A DNA stretch of 64,000 bases from an uncultured Draconibacterium sp. (GCF_913063105.1 NZ_CAJXYQ010000004.1:186001-250000); one strand, 5' to 3'. Positions 35,298 through 46,042 are shown, counted from the stretch's first letter. Notes: generated from the letters alone by a model not told the origin. Numbers and translations are program-made.

Positions 35298-36291
35298 ATA
35301 ATTTCTTAAACCAGGCCTCGGCCTCTACCAATTCTGTTTTTTCGGCGGTTTTTACAGCATAATTAAATCCCGGCTGCATACAAAACGATCCGTATTCTCC
35401 TTTGGTGTTTAAGGCAATGTAACCAATCTGATGTTTCTCGTAATCAGGTATTTTTCGGGCAATACGCCGAACTGATTCTTCACAGGCTTTTTTAGGTGAT
35501 TTTCCCTGACGCATAAATTCCACCACTAAAAACGAACCCAGCGTTTTCATTACCAGTTCGCCCGATCCGGTTGCTGTAGCACCTCCTACTTCTCCATCAA
35601 CAAACAAACCGGCTCCAATAATCGGAGAGTCTCCTACCCTGCCAGGCATTTTATACCCCATGCCGCTGGTAGTGCAAGCACCTGAAATTCGTCCTTCTTC
35701 GTCAATAGCCAGCATACCAATGGTGTCGTGGTTATCTTCTGTTACATTTTCAATATTAATTCTATTACTGAATTCGCTTTGTTCTTTTTTCCACTTTTTC
35801 CACTCTGCTTTACGTGCTTTGGTTAAGAGTTTTTCTTTTTCAAAACCATTATCAAGGGCAAATTTAAGTGCTCCTTTTCCGCTTAACATTACATGTGGTG
35901 TTTTCTCCATTACCAAGCGCGCCACCGATACTGGATGTTTAATATGCTGCAGATAAGTAACACTTCCGGCACGTCCTTTTTCATCCATAATACAGGCATC
36001 CAGGGTAACTTTACCGCTTGCGTCAGGAATTCCGCCCTTGCCAACGGTAATTACATTCGGATCCGCTTCAGGAACACGAACGCCAGCTTCAACTGCATCA
36101 AGCGAGTGGCCTCCCTTTTTTAATATGTTCCAGGCAGCTTCGTTAGCCGCCATCCCATGGTTCCAGGTTGATATTACAAGTGGAAATTTATTGGCATTAC
36201 TAAAAACAGTGGTTGCAGACACACGCGAACAGAGACCTGCTCCGCACAACAACACCGAACCTTTTGCCAAAAACGAGCGTCGAGAAATCAT
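35296..36291 (-). CDS. N(4)-(beta-N-acetylglucosaminyl)-L-asparaginase (glycosylasparaginase), Tat-exported
   Basis: 331 residues of the Ntn-hydrolase type 2 asparaginases. The twin-arginine start is MISRRSFLAKGSVLL. The autocleavage site lies in DNHDTIGMLA, where the Thr becomes the nucleophile. Other motifs are STWNHGMAANEAAW, RVGDSPIIGAGLFVD and ATGSGELVM. The mature enzyme cleaves the GlcNAc-Asn bond of N-glycoproteins, or possibly L-asparagine. Tat export suggests periplasmic use on host or environmental glycoproteins. It converges with the RRM gene. Confidence 0.88.
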   Translation of the reverse strand: MISRRSFLAKGSVLLCGAGLCSRVSATTVFSNANKFPLVISTWNHGMAANEAAWNILKKGGHSLDAVEAGVRVPEADPNVITVGKGGIPDASGKVTLDACIMDEKGRAGSVTYLQHIKHPVSVARLVMEKTPHVMLSGKGALKFALDNGFEKEKLLTKARKAEWKKWKKEQSEFSNRINIENVTEDNHDTIGMLAIDEEGRISGACTTSGMGYKMPGRVGDSPIIGAGLFVDGEVGGATATGSGELVMKTLGSFLVVEFMRQGKSPKKACEESVRRIARKIPDYEKHQIGYIALNTKGEYGSFCMQPGFNYAVKTAEKTELVEAEAWFKKL

Positions 36292-36384
36292 AGCTACACA
36301 ACTTTTATATTTTTTTCAAAAGTAAAAAAATATAAGCGGAAGCCCACGATCGATGGTATTAGGATTTAAAAGATATGAACACAA

Positions 36385-38181
36385 CTAATCGTTGGAAAAA
36401 TACTCCAATGTTTTTCTGTAGTTTGAAAAAACAACGGCTCGTGAAATAAATCCAAGATATTTACCATCGTCAATAACTGCCAGGTTATAACGGTTGGATG
36501 TTTCAAATTTTTCAGCCACCCTTTCCATATTATCGTTTGATGAGATATAAAACTCTGGCATAAACATCAGGTCTTTAACCATCACTTTGTCGTATAGTTC
36601 ATGCTCGAAAATAAGGTTCTTAACTTTTGATAATTTCACCATGCCTTTTAAATAACCTTCGTTATCTACAATTGGGAAAAGATTACGGTTTGAACGGGAA
36701 ATGGCCTTAACCAGATCGCGCAAACTGGCATCAGGAGAAAGAACCTCAAAATCGTTTTCAATCAGCTTCTTCACTTCCATCGAACGTAATACAGCTTTGT
36801 CTTTATGATGGGTAATCAGTTCTCCGGCTTGTGCCAAACGTTTGGTGTAAATCGAATGCGGTTCAAAACGCATAATGGTAACATAGGCCACCGTTGAGGT
36901 TATGAGTAAGGGAATAAACATACCATACCCACCGGTAAGTTCTGCAGTTAAAAATATTCCGGTTAATGGCGCATGCATTACCGCTGCCATCATTCCGGCC
37001 ATTCCGGCCAATGCAAAGTTATTCTCCGGAACTCCCAATTCAAAAAATGTATTTAACAATTTTACCAAAAAATAGCCGCCAATGGCACCAGTAAACAAAG
37101 TTGGAGCAAAAATTCCTCCGTTACCTCCGGACCCCGTTGTGGCCGACATGGCAAACACCTTAAAAATAAGTATGCCGGCTAATACCAACAATACAACATA
37201 AGGATTATCTTTCCATTGAAAGAAAATTGAATTATTGAGTAAATCCGCTCCCTGATTATTAAAAACCGAGTTTATACTGCTGTAGCCTTCTCCCCATAAA
37301 GGAGGAAAAACAAATATTAATACCCCAAGAGTAAACGCTCCCACCAACAAACGAACAAACCAGTTTTTTAAGGCCGAAAACCGACTTTCAAGCAGCATAG
37401 TTCCCCAGGTAAAATAAATGCCCAGCAAGCCGGTAAAAATGCCAACCAGAATATAAATCCAAATGGTATTAATTTCGAAAGGTGCCATTTGGGTAAAGCG
37501 CAACATTACCCCTTCGCCCATAAAAAAATACGACAAAACTGCTGCCGACACCGATGAGATTAACAAGGGAATTAGAAAGGCCATGGTAAGGTCAAGCATA
37601 AGCACTTCGAGCGTAAAAACAATCCCTGCCATAGGCGCATTAAAAATCCCTGCAATGGCTCCGGCTGCTCCGCATCCAACCATTAATGTAATGTATTTGT
37701 AGCGCAGTTTAAAAATCCGGGCTAAATTCGACCCGATTGAAGCACCGGTAAGAACAATGGGTGCCTCTGCACCTACCGATCCGCCAAAACCAATGGTTAA
37801 GGAACTGGCAATCATCGAGGAATAGGTTTTATGAGGTTTTAGCTTACTTCCTTTTTTTGAAATTGAATAAAGTATTTTTGAAACCCCATGACCGATATCG
37901 TCGCGTATTATGTAACGCACAAACAAAACCGTTAACAAAATTCCAATAAACGGATACAACAAATACAGGTAGCTGAAACTATCAACATGAATCATTTGTG
38001 TTAATTCTTCAGCCACAAAATGAATGAGGTTTTTTAACAAAAGTGCCGCTAAACCACTCAATAGCCCAACAACCAAACTTAGCAAATACAAAAAGTTCTT
38101 TTCAGAAATAGTGGCAATACGCCAGGCAACAAGTTTGTTAATAAACTTATCTATTCGAAAAAATTTAAACATGCGAAACAT
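36385..38181 (-). CDS. ClC chloride channel/transporter with CBS pair (paralogue 1)
   Basis: About 598 residues; the ATG at 38181 (or 38172) is chosen rather than the TTG before it. Chloride-path motifs: GAEAP (the gating Glu is kept, though the usual second Gly is Ala) and GGIFAPTLF. GHGVSKIL stands where GSGIP is canonical. The tail has two CBS domains (about 455-590, starting KKLIENDFEVLSPDASL), which could bind adenine nucleotides. The start overlaps the end of the upstream paralogue by about 17 bp, so translation is probably coupled. The pair probably acts in acid or chloride stress, or forms heteromers. Confidence 0.85.
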   Translation of the reverse strand: MFRMFKFFRIDKFINKLVAWRIATISEKNFLYLLSLVVGLLSGLAALLLKNLIHFVAEELTQMIHVDSFSYLYLLYPFIGILLTVLFVRYIIRDDIGHGVSKILYSISKKGSKLKPHKTYSSMIASSLTIGFGGSVGAEAPIVLTGASIGSNLARIFKLRYKYITLMVGCGAAGAIAGIFNAPMAGIVFTLEVLMLDLTMAFLIPLLISSVSAAVLSYFFMGEGVMLRFTQMAPFEINTIWIYILVGIFTGLLGIYFTWGTMLLESRFSALKNWFVRLLVGAFTLGVLIFVFPPLWGEGYSSINSVFNNQGADLLNNSIFFQWKDNPYVVLLVLAGILIFKVFAMSATTGSGGNGGIFAPTLFTGAIGGYFLVKLLNTFFELGVPENNFALAGMAGMMAAVMHAPLTGIFLTAELTGGYGMFIPLLITSTVAYVTIMRFEPHSIYTKRLAQAGELITHHKDKAVLRSMEVKKLIENDFEVLSPDASLRDLVKAISRSNRNLFPIVDNEGYLKGMVKLSKVKNLIFEHELYDKVMVKDLMFMPEFYISSNDNMERVAEKFETSNRYNLAVIDDGKYLGFISRAVVFSNYRKTLEYFSND

Positions 38182-39946
38182 CAATTATCTGTTTACGATA
38201 ACGGGTAAAAACACGGGCCCGGGAAATAAAACCAATATATTTTCCATCTTCGATGACAGCCAGATTATAGCGCCCCGACGATTCAAATTTACTGGTTACC
38301 ACCTCCATACTGTCATCCGGATCAATATGGTACTCAGGCATATACATCAGCTCTCTTATTTTTACCGTATCATACAATTCATGGTTAAAAATCATTTCTC
38401 TCACATCATCCATCTTCACCATTCCAACCATTGTTCCATCCGCCTCAACCACCGGAAATAAGTTTCGGTGATTACGCGAAATGGCCATAGTAAGATCACG
38501 CAATGTTGCATCGGGCGCCAATACCTCAAAATCAGTTTCAATTAATTTTTTTACTTCCATCAATTGCAACACATTGGCATCTTTATCGTGCGTAAGCAGT
38601 TCTTTTCGTTTTGCCAGCTGAATATGATAAACAGAGTTGGGGGTAAAGGTTCTTACAATCAGATAAGCAAAAGTTGCGGTAATCATTAAGGGAACAAAAA
38701 GTTGATACCCGCCCGAGATATCGGCAATTAAAAATATACCGGTTAGCGGTGCATGCAAAACACCTGCAATTAAACCAGCCATACCAATTAAGGCAAAGTT
38801 ATTCTCGTTAATATCCTTTATTCCCATACGTTTTACCAGCAAGGCAAAGAGCATACCCGTATTTACCCCCATAAACAAAGTTGGCGCAAAAATGCCGCCT
38901 ACTCCACCAGCACCAAAAGTTAGTGAGGTTGCAACAATTTTAAGCAATATTACGGCTACAATCAGAGCCAAAGCGGCCCACATTTCCTCTCGTAACGAAT
39001 AGAATAAACTATTATCAAAAAGGTAATTTAAATCGCCCGACAAACATTCGTTAATCGACTCATATCCTTCGCCATAGAGAGCAGGAAAAAAGAAAATAAG
39101 GGCACCAAGCCCAGTTCCTCCAATCAATAATCGTATTCGATTGTTTTTAAGTTTTTCAAAAATATCGCCAACAAATAAATATACTTTGGTAAAATAAACC
39201 GACACAAAACCGGATACGATCCCCAGTAGAATATAAAAAGGTAGATCTACCAGGGTAAAAGTTTCGATGACCTTGAATGGATAAAGTACATTCTGTCCTA
39301 AAAACAAATACGAAGTTACCACTGCTGTTGATGATGCAAGCAAAAGTGGCACCAATGAAAATACAGTAAGATCAATCATGATAACTTCTACGGCAAAAAC
39401 AATTGCAGCAATGGGGGCTTTAAAAATAGCGGCCATAGCGCCCGCACAGGCACAGGCCAGCATTAATATGGTGTTTTTATAATTAAGTCGGAATACTTTG
39501 GCCATCCACGAGCCCCAGGCCGTACCCGTGGCAACAGTAGGCCCTTCTAATCCAACCGAACCACCAAAGCCAACAGTAAGTGAGGCGGTTACAACCGACG
39601 AAAATAGATTATGGGTACTAACTTTTCCTTTTCGTTTGGAGATGCTGTGTAGTACATTGGGTATTCCGTGGCGTACTTGCGAACGAACAACAAATTTTAT
39701 GAATAAAATAGCCAGCAGGATGCCAACTACAGGTAATGCAAAATAAATATAGTTTTGTACTTCGTTGGAAATAAGGTGGTGCACCAATTGTTCGGTAATA
39801 CGAACAGTGTTTTTTATAATTACGGCTGCTATACCGGCCAACAAACCAACAACAATGCTGAGTACCGTTATAAATCCCCGTTCTCCGAGGTGTTTAAGTC
39901 TCCACCGGTGCATTCGAACCAAAATATGTTGCCTTACCTTACTCAT
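38165..39946 (-). CDS. ClC chloride channel/transporter with CBS pair (paralogue 2)
   Basis: 593 residues. The three pore motifs are RHGIPNVL (the GSGIP-position loop), GLEGP with the gating Glu, and GGIFAPTLF. About 10-12 hydrophobic segments precede two C-terminal CBS domains (about 450-590, KKLIETDFEVLAPDATL). It is the first gene of the ClC pair and its end overlaps the start of paralogue 1. The two proteins share whole-length similarity, including the CBS tails, and have diverged at the filter loops. Confidence 0.87.
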   Translation of the reverse strand: MSKVRQHILVRMHRWRLKHLGERGFITVLSIVVGLLAGIAAVIIKNTVRITEQLVHHLISNEVQNYIYFALPVVGILLAILFIKFVVRSQVRHGIPNVLHSISKRKGKVSTHNLFSSVVTASLTVGFGGSVGLEGPTVATGTAWGSWMAKVFRLNYKNTILMLACACAGAMAAIFKAPIAAIVFAVEVIMIDLTVFSLVPLLLASSTAVVTSYLFLGQNVLYPFKVIETFTLVDLPFYILLGIVSGFVSVYFTKVYLFVGDIFEKLKNNRIRLLIGGTGLGALIFFFPALYGEGYESINECLSGDLNYLFDNSLFYSLREEMWAALALIVAVILLKIVATSLTFGAGGVGGIFAPTLFMGVNTGMLFALLVKRMGIKDINENNFALIGMAGLIAGVLHAPLTGIFLIADISGGYQLFVPLMITATFAYLIVRTFTPNSVYHIQLAKRKELLTHDKDANVLQLMEVKKLIETDFEVLAPDATLRDLTMAISRNHRNLFPVVEADGTMVGMVKMDDVREMIFNHELYDTVKIRELMYMPEYHIDPDDSMEVVTSKFESSGRYNLAVIEDGKYIGFISRARVFTRYRKQIIDVSHV

Positions 39947-40040
39947 TTAACGGAGTAAAAGTAACAATAAGCTTTAGCTATTAACTATTTTTAAGGAACT
40001 AAAAAGCCAAACTTTTTGTTTAACTAACAAAATCAATTTA

Positions 40041-40907
40041 ATGGATATAAAACTAACAGGTAGCAATGGTTACGTAGGTCGACTCATTACATCGGAATTA
40101 GCGAAAAAAGGGCACTCTGCCTCAGGTATACAACGACCATTATTGTACGGGCCAGCAGATGCTTTAAGCGAAGAACTGCGCAAAACAGATGTAGTTATTA
40201 ATTTGGCAGGTGCATCAATTTTACAGCGCTGGACCGAAAAGAACCGGGAAATTATATACAATAGCCGGGTGCACACAACGCAAAACCTGGTAAAAGCAAT
40301 TAAGGCCTTACCTGCAACCGAGCGCCCCAAAAAGCTTATATCGGCATCGGCCATCGGAATTTATTCGGCCAATCAAATGCATACAGAAGAAAGCCAAAAC
40401 TTTGATGATGGTTTTCTTGGGCAGGTGGTGAAAGACTGGGAGAATGCACTCAGCGATTTACCCACAGAGGTGCGGCAAGTAATTTTTCGTTTGGGAGTGG
40501 TAATAGGCAGCAATGCTAAAACCATTAAAAATATGTTACTACCATTTCGCCTGGGTTTGGGAGCTAAAGTTGCTTCCGGAAAGCAGGCATTTCCTTTTAT
40601 TCACGAACAAGATGTTGTAAATGCATTTACCTGTGCGACAGAGCAAAATTCAATCAACGGAATATACAATCTTACTGCTCCAGCTACTATTACAAATAAA
40701 GAATTTACGCAAAGCCTGGCAGAAGTGCTAAAGCGACCGGCATTTTTTACCCTACCTGCTTTTGTGTTAAAAGCTGCTTTAGGAGAGGCTGCCCTGCTTC
40801 TTTTGGAATCACCATCCGTATCATCGGAAAAACTGTTGCAGGCAGGATTTAAATTCACCTACCCCTCGATTGACAAAGCCCTGCAAGCTATTATTTCTGA
40901 AGGCTAA
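40041..40907 (+). CDS. TIGR01777-family NAD-dependent epimerase-like protein
   Basis: 288 residues of the YfcH/SULA-like SDR family. The Rossmann loop is LTGSNGYVGRLI. VVINLAGASILQRWTEKN and YNSRVHTTQNLV are hallmark blocks of TIGR01777, as is PFIHEQDVVNAF. The usual catalytic SDR Tyr is not obvious in its classical context. These proteins are widespread; some have been linked to cell division or envelope, but the activity is unclear. It is followed by the FUSC gene 63 bp later with its own promoter. Confidence 0.85.
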   Translation: MDIKLTGSNGYVGRLITSELAKKGHSASGIQRPLLYGPADALSEELRKTDVVINLAGASILQRWTEKNREIIYNSRVHTTQNLVKAIKALPATERPKKLISASAIGIYSANQMHTEESQNFDDGFLGQVVKDWENALSDLPTEVRQVIFRLGVVIGSNAKTIKNMLLPFRLGLGAKVASGKQAFPFIHEQDVVNAFTCATEQNSINGIYNLTAPATITNKEFTQSLAEVLKRPAFFTLPAFVLKAALGEAALLLLESPSVSSEKLLQAGFKFTYPSIDKALQAIISEG

Positions 40908-40920
40908 GAATTTGGTAACG

Positions 40921-40948
40921 TTTGATACATTCACAATCATTAGCTTTG
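40921..40948 (+). promoter_or_regulatory. Promoter of the FUSC-family gene
   Basis: TTTG (40921-40924) and TAGCTTTG (40941-40948) with a 16-base spacer match the Bacteroidota -33/-7 pattern, 22 bp before the start codon. Confidence 0.5.
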
Positions 40949-40970
40949 TACTAAATTCGAGTTATTATCT

Positions 40971-43106
40971 ATGACAAATCAGAACAAAGGGCATCTTCGC
41001 TCCGGGAATAAACTTTTTAGGGAAACATTTTTGCTTCACCCCTATCGTTTATTTTCTTTACGGGCAACTGTTTCAATGGCAATTCTGGCAATTCCATTTA
41101 TTGTTGCCGGAATGCCTTTCTATGGCGTTACCCTGGCATTGGGTGCAGTTGCCGGAGCACTCTCCGAAACTGACGACCACCCCAAAGGGCGAATTAAATC
41201 TCTTTCTATTACAATTGTAAGTTTTTTTATTTCAAGCTTTTGCGTAGGCTTGTTGCAAAACTACCCCTGGCTTTTGGGGGCAGGATTTGTTCTTTCCACC
41301 ATTCTTTTTATCCTTGTTGGAGGAATTGGAGAGCGCTATCGAGCCATAACTTTTGGTTCAATACTGGTTGGTATTTATGCCATGTTAGGGCTTGAGATAA
41401 GTTCTAATTGGTATTACCAGGCGCTGTTATTACCTGCCGGCGCCCTTTTTCATGGAGTTCTTTCCTTAGTATTAATAGTTAAACATCCGTGGCGATTACT
41501 TGATGAACAAATGGCAAACGGTTTCAAAGAACTATCGAAATACCTGGAAAAAAAGGCGATGCTATTCCCAAGTAATTTGCAGGAACAGGCCGGAATAAAT
41601 AAAGATCTGGCTTTGCTGAATATTAATGTAGTAAATGCATTGGAACGAATCAAAAACGTTCTAAACAATTACGAGAGAGAAGTACGCGACCCGCAGATGC
41701 TAAACACCTACCTTCAGCGCTTTATGTTACTCCAGAGCTTACACGAAAGGGCAGCTTCAACACACGACCGACACGATAAACTTGGCAACAGCACTGAACA
41801 GCTCGAAGTTATGACAGGCTTTGGTGAAATGTTGCGCCAACTGGCTGCTGCCTTGCACCGTGTTGAAGAAAATATGCTTACCGGTAAGCCTTATCATCAT
41901 CCTCAAACTCTGGAATGGATATCGTCGGCAATTGAAACCAAATTGCAGCAAATGCCGGCCAAAGAGGCACAAGACCTTATTTTGCTTCATCACAATCTTC
42001 ATCGATCGCATATTTCCTTAAAATTTCTCGATAATTTAAAAACAGGTACCGCTATTCCCCGCTTGCGAAGAGATGAAAGAACACTTTTTCAGCGTTTTAA
42101 AACACAACTTTCGCTGCGCCACCCTCGAATGCGGTATGCGATTCGTTTAAGTCTCACCTTTGCCCTGGGTTTTATTTTAGAACGTTCAATGCAGCTCGAC
42201 AAAGGAGAATGGGTAATGCTAACCAGTTTATTTGTAAGTCAAATTACCTACAGCGATACCCGCCGTCGTCTTTTTGAACGCGTTTTGGGAACAACAACCG
42301 GAATTATCATTGGAGCCGTTCTATTGCAGATATTTACAACAACGGCAGCACAGGTTTTATTAATGCTGGGGTCCTCAATGGCATTTTTTTATTGGTTACG
42401 GCGGAAATATTCTATTGCCGTAATTTTTGTAACCACTTTTGTTCTTAGTGCCTTAAACCTTATTTCAAACGATGGAGGCATAAACATACTACTCCCCCGC
42501 TTAATCGATACTGTTTTGGGGGCGGTCTTATCTTTTCTTACCATACGTTTTATTTGGCCCGGCTGGCAATACCGACGTTTCCCTGGTCTGGTTGAAAAAG
42601 CATTAGAAAAAAACAAAAGCTACATACAAGCTATTGCTAAAGAATATCAGAAACTTAGCGCCGATGATTTAAACTACCGCATTGCCAGAAGAGAGGCACA
42701 CCTTGCCGATAATGATTTGGCACAAGCCTGGAACAGCATGCGTCAGGAACCTAAAAGCAAACAGCAAAAGATTAGTAATGCACTGGAAATAACCTACCTA
42801 AACCATGCTTTGCTGTCCCACATTTCGGCCTTGGGAGCACATCGTGAAACAAACATCCTCGACTACGAAGAGAACTATGTATTTTTCGAACAAATAACAA
42901 AAAAACTGGCTGAGGCTGGAAATAGCAAACAGGAGAATACCACTGACTTGTCGGCATTGTTAATGATGTTGCAACATCAAATAAAACAAAGCGAAACAGG
43001 TTTAAAAAGACAACAGCTACGCTTATTCTACAACATTGCAGCCACCTCCTCTAAAATTATTGAAGAGTTGAATTACAGCACTAATCAACTTCATGAACGG
43101 GCATAA
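40971..43106 (+). CDS. FUSC/YccS-like integral membrane protein
   Basis: 711 residues. Two blocks of hydrophobic helices (about 25-165 and 390-525) frame a long soluble region (about 175-385), and a soluble helical C-terminus follows. This is the YccS/YhfK and aromatic-acid exporter (FUSC) architecture. Related proteins export aromatic carboxylic acids or act as envelope stress exporters. No partner membrane-fusion protein is next to it, so the substrate and direction are unknown. Confidence 0.82.
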   Translation: MTNQNKGHLRSGNKLFRETFLLHPYRLFSLRATVSMAILAIPFIVAGMPFYGVTLALGAVAGALSETDDHPKGRIKSLSITIVSFFISSFCVGLLQNYPWLLGAGFVLSTILFILVGGIGERYRAITFGSILVGIYAMLGLEISSNWYYQALLLPAGALFHGVLSLVLIVKHPWRLLDEQMANGFKELSKYLEKKAMLFPSNLQEQAGINKDLALLNINVVNALERIKNVLNNYEREVRDPQMLNTYLQRFMLLQSLHERAASTHDRHDKLGNSTEQLEVMTGFGEMLRQLAAALHRVEENMLTGKPYHHPQTLEWISSAIETKLQQMPAKEAQDLILLHHNLHRSHISLKFLDNLKTGTAIPRLRRDERTLFQRFKTQLSLRHPRMRYAIRLSLTFALGFILERSMQLDKGEWVMLTSLFVSQITYSDTRRRLFERVLGTTTGIIIGAVLLQIFTTTAAQVLLMLGSSMAFFYWLRRKYSIAVIFVTTFVLSALNLISNDGGINILLPRLIDTVLGAVLSFLTIRFIWPGWQYRRFPGLVEKALEKNKSYIQAIAKEYQKLSADDLNYRIARREAHLADNDLAQAWNSMRQEPKSKQQKISNALEITYLNHALLSHISALGAHRETNILDYEENYVFFEQITKKLAEAGNSKQENTTDLSALLMMLQHQIKQSETGLKRQQLRLFYNIAATSSKIIEELNYSTNQLHERA

Positions 43107-43135
43107 AAAAACCTTCTACCAAAAGGCAGAAGGTT
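43104..43135. terminator. Terminator downstream of pckA
   Basis: AACCTTCT (43110-43117) and AGAAGGTT (43128-43135) form a stem; on the minus strand it is followed by a T run. It lies after the pckA stop and may also act on the convergent FUSC transcript. Confidence 0.7.
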
Positions 43136-43144
43136 TATTATCTA

Positions 43145-44764
43145 TTATTCAACAACTATTTCGTCAAGTTGAGGACCTGCAGCAACCAATGCTTTTCCTT
43201 CGTCATTATCAGTGTACTTAACGAAGTTATTAATAAAGCGGCTACCCAAATCTTTTGCTTTTTCATCCCACTCAGCTGCATCAGCATAAGTATCACGAGG
43301 ATCAAGAATGTTAGTATCAACGCCTTTTAATTCAGTAGGAATTTCAAGGTTGAAGATAGGAAGGTTTTTAGTTGGTGCACCTTCGATAGAACCATCAAGA
43401 ATAGCAGTAATAATGCCCCGGGTATCTTGAATAGAGATACGTTTTCCTGTTCCGTTCCAACCTGTGTTTACAAGGTAAGCTTCAGCACCATGCTCTTCCA
43501 TTTTTTTCACTAACTCTTCACCGTATTTAGTGGGGTGCAATGATAGGAAAGCAGCACCAAAACAAGCTGAGAAAGTAGGCTGAGGAGTAGTTACTCCACG
43601 CTCAGTTCCGGCCAATTTTGCAGTAAATCCTGAAAGGAAATGATATTTGGTTTGTTCCGGAGTAAGTTTGGCAACCGGAGGCAATACACCAAATGCATCA
43701 GCAGTTAAGAAAATAACTTTTTTTGCATGACCAGCTTTTGATACTGGCTTAACAATATTATCGATGTGATAAATTGGGTAAGAAACACGTGTATTTGCAG
43801 TTACCGAACCATCGTTAAAATCGATTTTACCATTCTCGTCAACCGTTACATTTTCAAGCAAGGCATTACGCTTGATAGCTCCGTAAATTTCCGGCTCAGC
43901 TTCTTTGTCAAGGTTAATTGTTTTTGCATAACATCCACCTTCGAAATTGAAGATACCATCATCATCCCATCCGTGCTCATCGTCGCCAATTAACTGGCGA
44001 TTTGGATCGGTTGAAAGCGTTGTTTTTCCAGTACCTGAAAGACCAAAAAAGATAGCAACATCACCTTCTTTACCAACGTTAGCAGAACAGTGCATTGAAG
44101 CCATTCCTGCTTTTGGCAAATAGTAGTTCATCATTGCGAACATTCCTTTTTTCATCTCGCCACCATACCAGCTACCACCAATAACCTGCATTTTTTCTTT
44201 TAAGTTGAATACAGTGTACACTTCTGAATTCATACCAAACTCTTCCCAGCGGCTGTTGGTTGTTTTTGAAGCATTCATGGCAACAAAATCAGGTTCGCCA
44301 TAATTTTCCAATTCCTCTTTAGAAGGACGGATGAACATGTTAGTTACAAAATGCGCCTGCCATGCTACTTCCATTATGAAACGAATTTTCAAACGTGAAT
44401 TTTCATTGGCACCAAGGAAGGTATCAACTACAAATAAGCGTTTACCTGAAAGCTGCTTTGTTGTAATATCTTTTAAGTGTGCCCAGGCTTCTTCTGAAAC
44501 TTTTTTGTTATCGTTAGGAGACTCAGGAGATGTCCACCAAATATCTTGTGAAGCTTCGTTGTCTACTAAAAATTTATCCTTAGGAGAACGTCCTGTAAAT
44601 TCGCCAGTCATTACGTTAACTGCGTCAAGCTCTGTTAACTGGCCTTTTTCGAATCCTTCCAAGGCAGGATTCATTTCTTCTTCAAAAAGTTGTTCATAAG
44701 AAGGGTTGTGTACGACCTCTTGTATGTCCACAATGCCGTACTTAGTTAAATCTAATTTTGTCAT
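43145..44764 (-). CDS. pckA: Phosphoenolpyruvate carboxykinase (ATP)
   Basis: 539 residues, full length. The P-loop [13 protein letters not shown] and the metal/oxaloacetate region [19 protein letters not shown] identify the ATP-type enzyme; [10 protein letters not shown] and [14 protein letters not shown] are also conserved. It interconverts oxaloacetate and PEP with ATP. In fermentative Bacteroidota it often runs towards oxaloacetate, fixing CO2 on the way to succinate, which fits the class I fumarase here. It is a single-gene unit. Confidence 0.97.
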   Translation of the reverse strand: MTKLDLTKYGIVDIQEVVHNPSYEQLFEEEMNPALEGFEKGQLTELDAVNVMTGEFTGRSPKDKFLVDNEASQDIWWTSPESPNDNKKVSEEAWAHLKDITTKQLSGKRLFVVDTFLGANENSRLKIRFIMEVAWQAHFVTNMFIRPSKEELENYGEPDFVAMNASKTTNSRWEEFGMNSEVYTVFNLKEKMQVIGGSWYGGEMKKGMFAMMNYYLPKAGMASMHCSANVGKEGDVAIFFGLSGTGKTTLSTDPNRQLIGDDEHGWDDDGIFNFEGGCYAKTINLDKEAEPEIYGAIKRNALLENVTVDENGKIDFNDGSVTANTRVSYPIYHIDNIVKPVSKAGHAKKVIFLTADAFGVLPPVAKLTPEQTKYHFLSGFTAKLAGTERGVTTPQPTFSACFGAAFLSLHPTKYGEELVKKMEEHGAEAYLVNTGWNGTGKRISIQDTRGIITAILDGSIEGAPTKNLPIFNLEIPTELKGVDTNILDPRDTYADAAEWDEKAKDLGSRFINNFVKYTDNDEGKALVAAGPQLDEIVVE

Positions 44765-44947
44765 AACTACCTAATAATTAACTTAATAATACAATTTTTC
44801 GTCTACTTAATCGGTTCACAAAAATATCATTTTTTTCCAATCAGAGGGGGTATCACCAGTCTTTTAGTTTTTTTTGGGTACCAATTAAACATTTGCTTAA
44901 CAAAAGATTTCGCACCAATTCTTTTGAATTTCATCGTAATGTTATGA

Positions 44948-44982
44948 TAAAAAAAGCGCTACAAAAAAATGTAACGCTTTGA
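44948..44982 (-). terminator. Terminator downstream of xerD
   Basis: On the minus strand AAAGCGTTAC and GTAGCGCTTT form a near-perfect stem around a T-rich loop, followed by a run of T. It lies just after the xerD stop codon. Confidence 0.75.
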
Positions 44983-45002
44983 TTTATTTTAAATCGATAA
45001 AA

Positions 45003-45902
45003 CTACGACCTTGGATGAAACTGATGTATAGTCGACTTCAAATAATCTCTGTCGAGATGTGTATAAATTTCCGTAGTTAAAATCGATTCGTGTCCCAGCA
45101 TTTCCTGAACTGCGCGCAAATCGGCTCCACCGTTAATTAGGTGAGTGGCAAATGAATGCCTGAATGTATGGGGACTGATTTTTTTATCGAGTTTTACTTT
45201 TGCTGCCAGATTTTTAATTATGGTAAATATCATGACACGGCTCAATTTTCTTCCTCTGCGGTTTAAGAACAGAATATTTTCACTGTCTTTATTAACCCGC
45301 AAATTTTTTCGATAGTTGCTTAAGTACTTGTTTATTTCTTCTATTGCCCGCCCGCTTACAGGCACTAGTCGTTCCTTATCTGCTTTTCCTTCAATTTTTA
45401 TAAACCCCTGCTCAAAGAATAAGTTGGTAATTTTAAGATTAACTAATTCCGAAACCCGCAAGCCGCAGCTGTAAAGGGTTTCCAACATCGCTTTATTTCG
45501 CTGTCCCTCAGATTTTTTTAGGTCGATAGCGTTGATAAGGGTATCAATCTCTTCCATCGATAAAATATCCGGCAGCTTACGTCCTATTTTTGGCGATTCA
45601 AGCAAGGCTGTAGGATCGCTTGTTATTTTTTCTTCGATTAACAGGTACTTATAAAAGGATTTTATCCCGGAAATGGTTCTGGCTTGTGTTCTCGGACTTA
45701 CCCCTCTATCGTTTAACCATTCCACAAAACTTTTTAGCTGCTTTAAAACAACTTTATCCGGATTAACACCTTTAAAATTATTATTAAAGAAATCTTCCAG
45801 CTTGTTTATGTCGTTGATGTAGGCCGCAATTGAGTTCTGCGATAATGATTTCTCCAACTTTAAATAATTCTCGTATCCTTGTTTACATTCCTCCCATTTC
45901 AT
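45003..45902 (-). CDS. xerD: Site-specific tyrosine recombinase XerD
   Basis: 299 residues, the usual XerC/D length. An N-terminal SAM-like core-binding domain (about 5-90) precedes the catalytic domain. The active-site residues are in CGLRVSEL (Arg), HTFRHSFATHL (His, Arg), MLGHESI (His) and EIYTHLDRDYL (Tyr). It should act with FtsK, encoded 3 kb away, to resolve chromosome dimers at dif. No dif site was identified in the window. It is transcribed away from aroQ. Confidence 0.93.
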   Translation of the reverse strand: MKWEECKQGYENYLKLEKSLSQNSIAAYINDINKLEDFFNNNFKGVNPDKVVLKQLKSFVEWLNDRGVSPRTQARTISGIKSFYKYLLIEEKITSDPTALLESPKIGRKLPDILSMEEIDTLINAIDLKKSEGQRNKAMLETLYSCGLRVSELVNLKITNLFFEQGFIKIEGKADKERLVPVSGRAIEEINKYLSNYRKNLRVNKDSENILFLNRRGRKLSRVMIFTIIKNLAAKVKLDKKISPHTFRHSFATHLINGGADLRAVQEMLGHESILTTEIYTHLDRDYLKSTIHQFHPRS

Positions 45903-46042
45903 AATCTTCCAAATTAAGGTTAATTTTATGACTGTTTAAACCGCTTGTTATGTTCTCAATACTAGATTTGAACTATTTTAACAAAAAAATATTACGTTGC
46001 ATCTCGAATAAAGTTACTATAAAATAAATTAAAATTGAAATA

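Noticed and set aside
35067-35309. A plus-strand Ala/Val-rich frame inside the RRM gene
   Set aside because: It is the out-of-frame reading of the Gly/Arg codon repeat.
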